A stretch of 14,923 bases of DNA, taken from positions 1-14,923 of the forward strand of contig JBNLAN010000031.1 of the NCBI GenBank assembly GCA_050302175.1, read 5' to 3'. Shown here piece by piece: positions 1 through 5,640 of the stretch. The stretch is from JBNLAN01 sp050302175 (GTDB taxonomy: Bacteria > Pseudomonadota > Zetaproteobacteria > Mariprofundales > Mariprofundaceae). Position 1 is the stretch's first letter. Each line of letters opens with the position of its first letter. The position numbers were made by a program, and so were the translations under genes. The notes under the pieces were generated by a model. That model saw nothing but the letters and a program-made list of their open reading frames with translations, was not told the DNA's origin and did not search any database.

Positions 1-1312
1 GATGGATGCGCGGTACATCGCCATCCCGTTTCGGGTTATATCTGCGAAAGCTGGCATTAATGGCATCGAAGTCGCGTAGATAATTTGTGAGCTTACCGCG
101 TTCACACCACAACAATGTACGGAACACTCTGGGGCCATCCAGCCAGACCGTGGCAAGAATGGTCGCCTGGCTGACATGCAGGGCAGAGGTGTCCACTATC
201 ACCGAAGCATACTCAAAGCCGCTCTGGCGCCCGGTTCTGATTACTCCCATGTGCCGTTTCGGGAACATGCTTTCCAGTACTTCTTTGGCCGAGTAGCGCT
301 TCTGTAGCTGTCCTGCGGTCATCATGAAGTAGACCTGTTGCTGCCGCAGGCGCGCTGTAAGCGCCTGTTTGGTGTTTTTGATGACCCAGTTGTCCGGAAA
401 GTCGAGCTGGATTCCGAGTTTGGGGTGGATGAAGTGCTGGCCGATCGCGGCTCCTTCATCAGGGCGATCACCATACGGGTAGCCTTCCACCGCCTTTAGC
501 ATCTCACTGTGATGGTCGATGGCGATAGCTTCGTTTTGCGTGGTTTTGGCTACAACTTCTTCAATACGCTTCTTGGTCTCCGGATGGCTGGAGAAGGCTC
601 CGTGGTATTTCTCCACCTTTTCACCGGCGTCGGTGCGCTCTTTGGTGTCGATTTCATCCAGCCGGTGCAGCGTCTGCAGGATGCGCTCGGTGGCATGCAC
701 ATCGTATCCGGCGGCCTGCAGGTATTTGATGGAGAGTTCGTCCGACTGTAGCTCGTTTTCGCGCCCGAATCCGGAAATTAGCGCGCCAGCAAGAATGTTG
801 CTGAGGTCGAAAGCCGCTTGCGGAATTGGCACAAAGATCGAGGCAATGCCCATGCCGAGCTGGTAACCCTGAATTTTGGTGTATTGCTGCACGGCATGGC
901 GAGCCGTGACATGCCCCAATTCGTGTCCGAGTACGGCGGCAAGCTCTGCCTCGGTGTTGAAGTGATTGATCAGGCCACGGTGGACGAAGATATAGCCGCC
1001 GGGCAGGGCGAAGGCGTTGATGGTGTCGTCGTCCACCACATAGAAGTGGTAGAAGAGCTCTTTGCGGTCGGCGGTTTTCGCCACTTTTTGGCCCACATAA
1101 CTGACATATTGGGCCAGAGGGTCGTTTTTCGGCAGGATGGGCATCTGTTCCTTGATCTGTGCAGCATACTGCTGCCCAAGTTCGAGCTCCTGCTTCTCGC
1201 TCATCATTACAAATTCGTCCTTGCCGGTGGCCGGGTTGGTGGCGCAGGCTCCAAGTAACAGGGCTACAGACAGGAAAATAGGAGCAAGGTAACGCGGGCT
1301 ACGGCAGCTCAT
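1..1312 (-). CDS. M48-family zinc metalloprotease, exported lipoprotein (3' end beyond window)
   Basis: Read directly on the minus strand: 437 codons without a stop, running off the window start, so the C-terminus is missing. The N-terminus is a lipoprotein signal peptide with lipobox LGAC and lipidated Cys23, followed by a typical 'ATNPATGK' stretch. The zinc motif HELGH lies at residues 130-134, and the third ligand is probably Glu187 in ELQSD. A conserved SHP motif follows near residue 245. From about residue 290 there is an extra domain beginning FIHPKLGIQLDFPDNW, whose function I do not know. M48 lipoproteins of this kind are periplasmic proteases of envelope quality control (BepA/LoiP relatives), but the exact substrate is unknown. 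The start ATG overlaps the upstream stop by four bases (ATGA) and has a strong GGAGGT site six bases upstream (1319-1324). It is the last visible gene of the pyrD-nuclease operon. Confidence 0.93.
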   Translation of the reverse strand, partial: MSCRSPRYLAPIFLSVALLLGACATNPATGKDEFVMMSEKQELELGQQYAAQIKEQMPILPKNDPLAQYVSYVGQKVAKTADRKELFYHFYVVDDDTINAFALPGGYIFVHRGLINHFNTEAELAAVLGHELGHVTARHAVQQYTKIQGYQLGMGIASIFVPIPQAAFDLSNILAGALISGFGRENELQSDELSIKYLQAAGYDVHATERILQTLHRLDEIDTKERTDAGEKVEKYHGAFSSHPETKKRIEEVVAKTTQNEAIAIDHHSEMLKAVEGYPYGDRPDEGAAIGQHFIHPKLGIQLDFPDNWVIKNTKQALTARLRQQQVYFMMTAGQLQKRYSAKEVLESMFPKRHMGVIRTGRQSGFEYASVIVDTSALHVSQATILATVWLDGPRVFRTLLWCERGKLTNYLRDFDAINASFRRYNPKRDGDVPRIH

Positions 1313-2082
1313 TCGAGCACCTCCACGTCAGCTGATGAATAGATTTCCAGGGATACATCGCCATCCGAATTGGTTTCCATGACACCCCTGACTATAACCA
1401 TTTGTCCCTGATTTACAGGAAGCTCAAAATGTAAAAAGTATTGTCTGTATGCAGCCGGGACACTAACTCTGAGTTTACCGATACTGAATGCGAATCCATC
1501 GTCGGATAAATTATCGGCAATGCCTTTGACAAGGCGAAAGTCCCCAATCGTTGCTTTGTCGCCTGCTTCAACATCGATAACCTTGAAGCGATTTGTTGCC
1601 CAGATGCCTAATGTCTGTTTTCTGGCCTGCTTCTCAATTGTAATCAAATCGTTGGCTTTGCTAATATTGGGAGGGAAGGTCCGGACATATGCCAGCCCCT
1701 TTTTCACTAGTTCGGCATTTACCCATGTGCCATTACGCAGGTAAACGTGAGCTAGCAGGTGGCCATCAGAATCCTCTTTTTCTGCATCGGATGTGAGCCG
1801 TACAACCTGGCCCTCGATCAGTTCGAGCAGGAGCTCATATGCCTGCTTCCCCATAGGCTCGCCTTCGTGGCTGATAAGCGATATTGCAGGAGTATTGATG
1901 CCAAGGAGGCGAACCTTATCGCCAGTATCAATCTGGAAGGTAGCACCATCGATGATCTTTTCGACTTTTACCCATCTGCCACTTTCGACGAGCGACAGAT
2001 TTCCGGCGTGGGAAGTCGGCGTGAATGAGAGCGCCGAGCAAAACGAAATAAAAAGAATCATAGCCCAGTGAAAAAAGCGCAT
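1309..2082 (-). CDS. Degenerate staphylococcal-nuclease-like exported protein (probable pseudonuclease)
   Basis: 257 residues: Sec signal peptide ending SHA (cleavage about 26/27), SNase-like domain about 38-170, then a C-terminal domain of about 85 residues that looks like a small beta (OB-like) domain. It aligns with the neighbouring gene at 2205-2966 over 232 residues with no net gap. Against S. aureus nuclease, Arg35 is kept (Arg58), but Asp21 is Ala47 (DGAT), Glu43 is Ala66 (NTPA), Lys84 is Ser105, Tyr85 is Asp106 and Arg87 is His108. Phosphodiester cleavage is therefore unlikely; binding or a structural role is possible. Start chosen at 2082 because GAGGA lies eight bases upstream and the signal peptide begins there; ATG at 2106 lacks a ribosome site. 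It is more AT-rich than its paralogue. Its stop overlaps the M48 start, so the two are probably translationally coupled. Confidence 0.9.
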   Translation of the reverse strand: MRFFHWAMILFISFCSALSFTPTSHAGNLSLVESGRWVKVEKIIDGATFQIDTGDKVRLLGINTPAISLISHEGEPMGKQAYELLLELIEGQVVRLTSDAEKEDSDGHLLAHVYLRNGTWVNAELVKKGLAYVRTFPPNISKANDLITIEKQARKQTLGIWATNRFKVIDVEAGDKATIGDFRLVKGIADNLSDDGFAFSIGKLRVSVPAAYRQYFLHFELPVNQGQMVIVRGVMETNSDGDVSLEIYSSADVEVLE

Positions 2083-2121
2083 GAAGTTGTCCTCGCAGTC
2101 TGCCATCAAGCTACCGTAACA

Positions 2122-2208
2122 CTAAAGGCTGCAGGAAACTTGATGGTCTACCTTGCCACAAATCAACGGTTCGTAGAAGAGCCCGGCGGCGATTACCGTC
2201 TTGCTCAT
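2122..2208 (-). pseudogene. pyrD 3'-end relic inside a 28-codon chimeric reading frame
   Basis: The gap between the two nuclease-like genes holds a short frame opening with ATG at 2208, overlapping the upstream stop as ATGA. Residues 9-20 read GLFYEPLICGKV, against GLFYDPLLCGKV near the C-terminus of the PyrD encoded at 2975-3904. At the DNA level, 2150-2197 matches 3054-3101 at roughly three bases in four, with ACCTTGCC and TCGTAGAAGAG identical. The first bases (ATGAGC) and the GGAGGT with six-base spacer resemble the start of the M48 gene at 1312. This is therefore best read as a duplication scar: an M48 start joined to a pyrD tail. Translation of the peptide is possible but unproven; no function is implied. 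Confidence 0.75.
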
Positions 2209-2966
2209 CTGAGAACCTCCATGTCACTTGGTGCGTGAATGGCGAGGAACAGTTGTCCTCTCGAGCTGGTGCGCAAGGTTCCTCGAACCATAACACGTTG
2301 ACCGGGGGCAATCGCAAGGCCTTCGACAGCGAAATATTTTCGGTATTTTCGTGGCACGCTGATACTGATTTTTCCGAGCCTGAAGCCGAACTTCTTGTGC
2401 CCGACTTTACTCGCTTCGCCCTCAACGATCCTGTATTGCCCGATATGCGCATGCGAAACCTGCTTGGCACTTAATACCTTGAAGCGACTATTTGCCCAAA
2501 TACCCAGCGATTGGTCGCGTGCAATGCGTTCGGCAGCATGCAGTTCGGTCACATGCTTTAAATTGGGAGGGAAGGTATACACGTGCGCCATCCCCAGTTT
2601 CAGCATCTCTTCATTGATCCAGGTGCCGTCCCGCAGATAAACCTGTGCCAACGTTCGTCCGTAACGATCCTTTTTCTCGATATCGAAGGTGAGGCGCACT
2701 GCTTGCCCGCCAAGCAGTTTCCTGAGCATATCTCCGGCTTCCGAACCAAAAGGCTCACCCGGTTCGGTATCGTGGGTGATTTCAGGGGTGTTGATGCCAA
2801 GCAGGCGAATCTTTTCGCCCTTGTCGGTACGGAAGGTATCGCCGTCGTACACCTTCTGCACCTTGACCCAGTAGGTGTTCTCTGTGATCGACAGTGTGCC
2901 TGCATAGAGCGGGGTGGCAGCAAGTAGTGCAGCTGCAAGGATGGGTGCGAGCCGTTGTCGCAGCAT
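2205..2966 (-). CDS. Thermonuclease-family (SNase-like) exported nuclease
   Basis: 253 residues: Sec signal peptide (cleavage after LYA, about 22/23), SNase-like domain about 34-165, then an OB-like C-terminal domain ending in MEVLR. Active-site residues by comparison with S. aureus nuclease: Asp43 (Asp21, in DGDT), Arg54 (Arg35), Thr60 and Glu62 (Thr41, Glu43, in INTPE), Arg101-Tyr102 and Arg104 (Lys84, Tyr85, Arg87, in DRYGR). The calcium ligand Asp40 is Asn59. It should therefore be a working calcium-dependent nuclease acting outside the cytoplasm, perhaps degrading extracellular or periplasmic nucleic acid. The start follows the pyrD stop after eight bases and lacks a clear ribosome site, which suggests translational coupling to pyrD. 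A degenerate tandem paralogue lies just downstream. Confidence 0.92.
   Translation of the reverse strand: MLRQRLAPILAAALLAATPLYAGTLSITENTYWVKVQKVYDGDTFRTDKGEKIRLLGINTPEITHDTEPGEPFGSEAGDMLRKLLGGQAVRLTFDIEKKDRYGRTLAQVYLRDGTWINEEMLKLGMAHVYTFPPNLKHVTELHAAERIARDQSLGIWANSRFKVLSAKQVSHAHIGQYRIVEGEASKVGHKKFGFRLGKISISVPRKYRKYFAVEGLAIAPGQRVMVRGTLRTSSRGQLFLAIHAPSDMEVLR
2215..2220 (-). promoter_or_regulatory. Ribosome binding site inherited from the M48 gene start
   Basis: The minus strand reads GGAGGT followed by a six-base spacer and ATGAGC at 2208-2203. The same GGAGGT, six-base spacer and ATGAGC occur at 1324-1307, where they start the M48 protease. In both places the motif lies within the last codons of a nuclease-like gene. 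Here it now drives, if anything, only the 28-codon relic frame. Confidence 0.6.
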
Positions 2967-2974
2967 GGAAGGAA

Positions 2975-3904
2975 TCAGGCTTGTAGCGAGCCCACCAGAT
3001 CGCCGTACCGCTCGAAGCTGTGGGCAGAGAGATAATCGGAAAGGCCTTCAAGCACCTTGCCGCAGAGCAGGGGATCGTAGAAGAGTCCGGTGCCGAGTCC
3101 GATGGCATCACTGCCTACGATGGCGAATTCCAGCGCATCCTGAGCGGAAGTAATGCCGCCTTGCCCCAGGATCGGAATATTGTGTTTGGCCGCGACTGCA
3201 CGGGTCTGGTGAATCTTCCATAGCGCCACAGGCTTGATAGCCGGGCCGGAGAGGCCGCTGGAGACGTTACCGATCACCGGAGTCCGCTTTTCGATGTCCA
3301 CAGCCATACCGACCAGTGTATTGATCGCAGAGAGGCCATTGGTACCTGCTTCGATGCACATACGTGCGGTTTCGGCGATATCGGCATTGTTGGGTGATAG
3401 TTTGGTAATCAGTGGCTTCTTCGTCATCGGCCGCATCGCTGCCACCACTTTGGCTGCCATGACAGGATCATTACCAAAATGCACGCCACCCTCTTTGACA
3501 TTGGGGCAGGAGATGTTGATCTCGATGGCAGTGACGGGGGAGTCGTCGAAGATGGCTGCGATCTCGGCGTATTCGTCGAGCGAGGTGCCGTTGGCATTGG
3601 CCCAGAACTGGGTTTCGTTATGCGGCAATTCGGGGAGGATATTTTCCACCACATGTTTCACGCCCGGATTCTGCAGGCCAATGGCATTGAGCATGCCGGA
3701 AGGAGTTTCGTAGACGCGATGCGGCGCATTGCCCAGGCGCGGTTCCAGCGTGGTGCCTTTCAGGATTACTGCACCGACGTCTTTGTTCGAGAAGCCATCC
3801 ACGCGGGTGTACTCCTCGCCAAAACCGACGCAGCCGGAGAGCAGTACAATGGGTGTCTGCAGTTTCAGGCCGGCGAAGTTAACGGAGAGGTCGATGTTGG
3901 ACAT
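2975..3904 (-). CDS. pyrD: Dihydroorotate dehydrogenase, class 1B-type catalytic subunit
   Basis: 309 residues, normal length for class 1 enzymes. It oxidises dihydroorotate to orotate in pyrimidine synthesis, in the cytoplasm, using FMN. Visible motifs: GCVGFGEEY (24-32), KG at 49-50, NPGV (79-82), NISCPNVK (130-137) with catalytic base Cys133, KLSP (168-171), INTLVGM (194-200), SSGLSGPAIKP (215-225), and the FMN-phosphate segments GQGGI (247-251) and GTGLF (271-275). A Cys base with NVKEGG after it fits class 1B, which normally uses NAD through a PyrK partner; no pyrK is in the window, so the electron acceptor is open. ATG at 3904 was preferred because the conserved N-terminus (DLSVNFAGLKL) follows directly; ATG at 3928 is an alternative, and neither has a strong ribosome site. 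First gene of the minus-strand operon. Confidence 0.93.
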   Translation of the reverse strand: MSNIDLSVNFAGLKLQTPIVLLSGCVGFGEEYTRVDGFSNKDVGAVILKGTTLEPRLGNAPHRVYETPSGMLNAIGLQNPGVKHVVENILPELPHNETQFWANANGTSLDEYAEIAAIFDDSPVTAIEINISCPNVKEGGVHFGNDPVMAAKVVAAMRPMTKKPLITKLSPNNADIAETARMCIEAGTNGLSAINTLVGMAVDIEKRTPVIGNVSSGLSGPAIKPVALWKIHQTRAVAAKHNIPILGQGGITSAQDALEFAIVGSDAIGLGTGLFYDPLLCGKVLEGLSDYLSAHSFERYGDLVGSLQA

Positions 3905-3957
3905 GTGCGGAACTCTAGCCGGATGCATTTGCTACGTCATGAAGGAAGTGATCCAAA

Positions 3958-3977
3958 GTTTTATCCATAGATAAAAC
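3958..3977. promoter_or_regulatory. Perfect 8-bp inverted repeat between divergent genes (candidate operator)
   Basis: GTTTTATC, a four-base spacer CATA, then GATAAAAC. It lies 53 bases upstream of the pyrD start and 62 bases upstream of the divergent secreted-protein gene. The position suits a regulator site acting on one or both genes. It could also be a weak AT-rich hairpin. No matching second copy was seen in the window. Confidence 0.4.
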
Positions 3978-4039
3978 GATAACAGGTGAATTATTTCGTT
4001 AGGAAATTACACTTGCCTGGATTTTACAGGGAGTGGTCC

Positions 4040-4663
4040 ATGAAAAAATTCTTCTTCATACTGATTATGAATTTTAGTTTTTCTGCCAATGCAGGAGATG
4101 CACTGCTTAAAGAGAGCTCACCCGGAGTGTTTGAATATGTATACAACGGAGAAGTCATACAACGTTTTCAAGTGTCCGCTGGTAAAGAAAGTAAACGCCC
4201 AATGCTTTATGCGAACTGTGTGGTCAATAAAATAAATGAAGCATCTGACGAGGAGGGTCGATTCTTCTCATCGAAGAGAGTCGATATTTTTTGCGGGAAA
4301 AAGCCAGTAATTTCGGTGATTGGCGGTTCAACGCCAACCGAGATCGACAAAGCAAATCTTTTTGGGCATACAGTACTGGAAGCAACTGATAAGAGCTGGG
4401 GCGTTTTTTTGCCGAATAACGACAGTGCTGTGCCTGGATTCGCTCACCTGCAATCAAATGGTGTTTTAACTCTGGTGGATTTAAGAAAATACGATGTCTT
4501 TTCTGACTTTATAGACAGCAAGCCTGTTAACGGAAGTAAGATTTCGCTAAATGTATACGCCATGAACCCCGAAAATCACTCAATCGATGGGAGAGTACAG
4601 GCTATTTTAACCATCAATAGTGATGGAACGTATGAGATGTCGTTTAGTGAAAACAATCAATAG
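4040..4663 (+). CDS. Secreted/periplasmic protein of unknown function
   Basis: I do not recognise a family. The product has 207 residues and opens with a classic Sec signal peptide, MKKFFFILIMNFSFSANA, with likely cleavage after ANA (18/19). The mature part is mostly short beta-type segments rich in Gly, Asn, Ser and Asp. It has two cysteines (Cys60 and Cys85) that could form a disulfide in the periplasm. No membrane helix follows the signal. The start was set at 4040 because AGGGAG lies six bases upstream; an in-frame extension to 3986 would spoil the signal peptide. The gene is clearly more AT-rich than its flanks and uses AAA, AAT and ATA-type codons freely, which suggests recent acquisition or weak expression. 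It stands alone, divergent from pyrD and convergent with the SDR gene. Confidence 0.85.
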   Translation: MKKFFFILIMNFSFSANAGDALLKESSPGVFEYVYNGEVIQRFQVSAGKESKRPMLYANCVVNKINEASDEEGRFFSSKRVDIFCGKKPVISVIGGSTPTEIDKANLFGHTVLEATDKSWGVFLPNNDSAVPGFAHLQSNGVLTLVDLRKYDVFSDFIDSKPVNGSKISLNVYAMNPENHSIDGRVQAILTINSDGTYEMSFSENNQ

Positions 4664-4683
4664 GGGCACTCGGTTGATTTTTA

Positions 4684-5418
4684 CTAATTAATCGTTTTCT
4701 CCAGCAGGTCGGCAGCATTCAGGCTCTGGCCGCGAATCTCTTTCGAGTCGTCGGAAAGCAGGTGCAGGAAGGTAGGCACCACCGTTTCCGGTAGCGGAAT
4801 GGTTTCCGGCACCAGCCCCGGGAAGGCGCGTTTCATCAGCTCGGTGCGCATGCGGCCCGGGTTGAGTGCATTGAAACGGATCGGTTTGCCTGGATGCTCC
4901 AGTTGCCACATGGCGGCGGCATTGGCGAGCGCTGCTTTGGCCATACCATAGCCGTGCCAGTTGGGCTGTGCTTCATGTGTCATGTCGCAGGTGGTGAACA
5001 CCACCGAAGCCGATTCGGAGCGTTTGAGCATGGGGAACAGCATCTGGGTAAGCAGGTTGGGCGCGGTAAGGGTAATATCGATGGCGCGGCGGAATTTCTT
5101 CGGCTCGATGAACTGCATCGGTGCGCAGCGGTCGAGCTCTCCGGCGAGGTGGGCGATGCCGTCGAGATGCGGGATGTGGTCTTTCAGGCCCAGGAAAAGC
5201 TTGCTGTAGTCGTCGAATTTCATCAGGTCGAACGGTACGCAGAGCACGCGTCCGCCAGCAGCTTCCACCTCTTCCTGCACGGTCACCAAACCTTCCTCGT
5301 GCTTGGCCTGCGCGATGATATTGGCGCCTTCTTTCGCCAGTGCCACGCACAGCGCCCGCCCGAGGCCGCCGGAAGCACCGGTCACCAGAATGATCTTCTC
5401 TTCGAATCGTTTGGACAT
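4684..5418 (-). CDS. Short-chain dehydrogenase/reductase, YciK-like
   Basis: 244 residues, one Rossmann domain. The NAD(P) motif TGASGGLG lies at 13-20, the NNAG equivalent is HLAG at 90-93, and the active-site YGMAK lies at 157-161 (Tyr157, Lys161). The NPGRM segment near 196-200 matches the usual PG motif. The stretch FTTCDMTHEAQPNWHGY aligns with the YciK segment that normally carries the catalytic Ser about 13 residues before Tyr; here that place is Cys144, with Thr142 and Thr143 beside it, so the Ser is absent. The substrate is unknown. Start at 5418 has GAGGGGA six bases upstream. Longer in-frame starts run into the repeat at 5446-5590 and are rejected. Convergent with the upstream secreted protein and divergent from ettA. 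Confidence 0.9.
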   Translation of the reverse strand: MSKRFEEKIILVTGASGGLGRALCVALAKEGANIIAQAKHEEGLVTVQEEVEAAGGRVLCVPFDLMKFDDYSKLFLGLKDHIPHLDGIAHLAGELDRCAPMQFIEPKKFRRAIDITLTAPNLLTQMLFPMLKRSESASVVFTTCDMTHEAQPNWHGYGMAKAALANAAAMWQLEHPGKPIRFNALNPGRMRTELMKRAFPGLVPETIPLPETVVPTFLHLLSDDSKEIRGQSLNAADLLEKTIN

Positions 5419-5445
5419 GCACGCTCCCCTCAAGGCGAGGAATCT

Positions 5446-5590
5446 AACCATAGAGGCACAAAGGCACAAAGGGGAGAAAAAGAGCTTCACATGCAAAGTG
5501 CGCCAAGTTTCGCAAAGTAACGAATATATTGTGTAATCATTCATTTCTCTATTTTTTACTCTGTGAAACTCTGCGTTCTCTGTGGTGAGT
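5446..5590. repeat. Decayed palindromic repeat of CACAGAG/CACAAAG units
   Basis: The left arm (5446-5490) reads AACCATAGAGGCACAAAGGC and continues through a GGGGAGAAAAAGAG stretch. The right arm (5555-5588), read in reverse complement, gives CACCACAGAGAACGCAGAG, then TTTCACAGAG and an A-rich run. The arms are imperfect inverted copies around an AT-rich centre near 5520-5545. From memory, arrays like this are scattered through many environmental bacterial genomes and give spurious peptides such as LCVLCG. It fills most of the 222 bases between the divergent SDR and ettA genes, so their promoters lie within or beside it. Confidence 0.6.
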
Positions 5591-5640
5591 TCTTCTTCCG
5601 AAGTGCTATGCTTCGCGCGATTTTCAATTCGGAGGCGTTT

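Noticed and set aside
818..1258. Long plus-strand open frame opposite the M48 gene
   Set aside because: It is the antisense shadow of a gene with a clear HELGH motif, lipobox and ribosome site; its own translation shows no family features.
3479..3970. 163-codon plus-strand open frame opposite pyrD
   Set aside because: Antisense to a complete PyrD with all motifs; no ribosome site or recognisable domain.
4655..4685. Possible terminator AATCAA...TTGATTTTT between convergent genes
   Set aside because: Only six AT-rich base pairs with a 13-base loop; too weak to call.
5454..5472. AGGCACAA units considered as a CRISPR-like or tandem array
   Set aside because: Only two adjacent 8-base units with no spacers; part of the palindromic element.
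5419..5544. N-terminal extension of the SDR protein (SLLCETWRTLHVKLFF...)
   Set aside because: The extension is translation of the repeat element; the start at 5418 has a strong ribosome site and matches the family N-terminus.
5563..5640. N-terminal extension of EttA (MKLCVLCGEFFF...)
   Set aside because: Translation of the repeat right arm; GGAGG plus GTG at 5641 gives the correct length.
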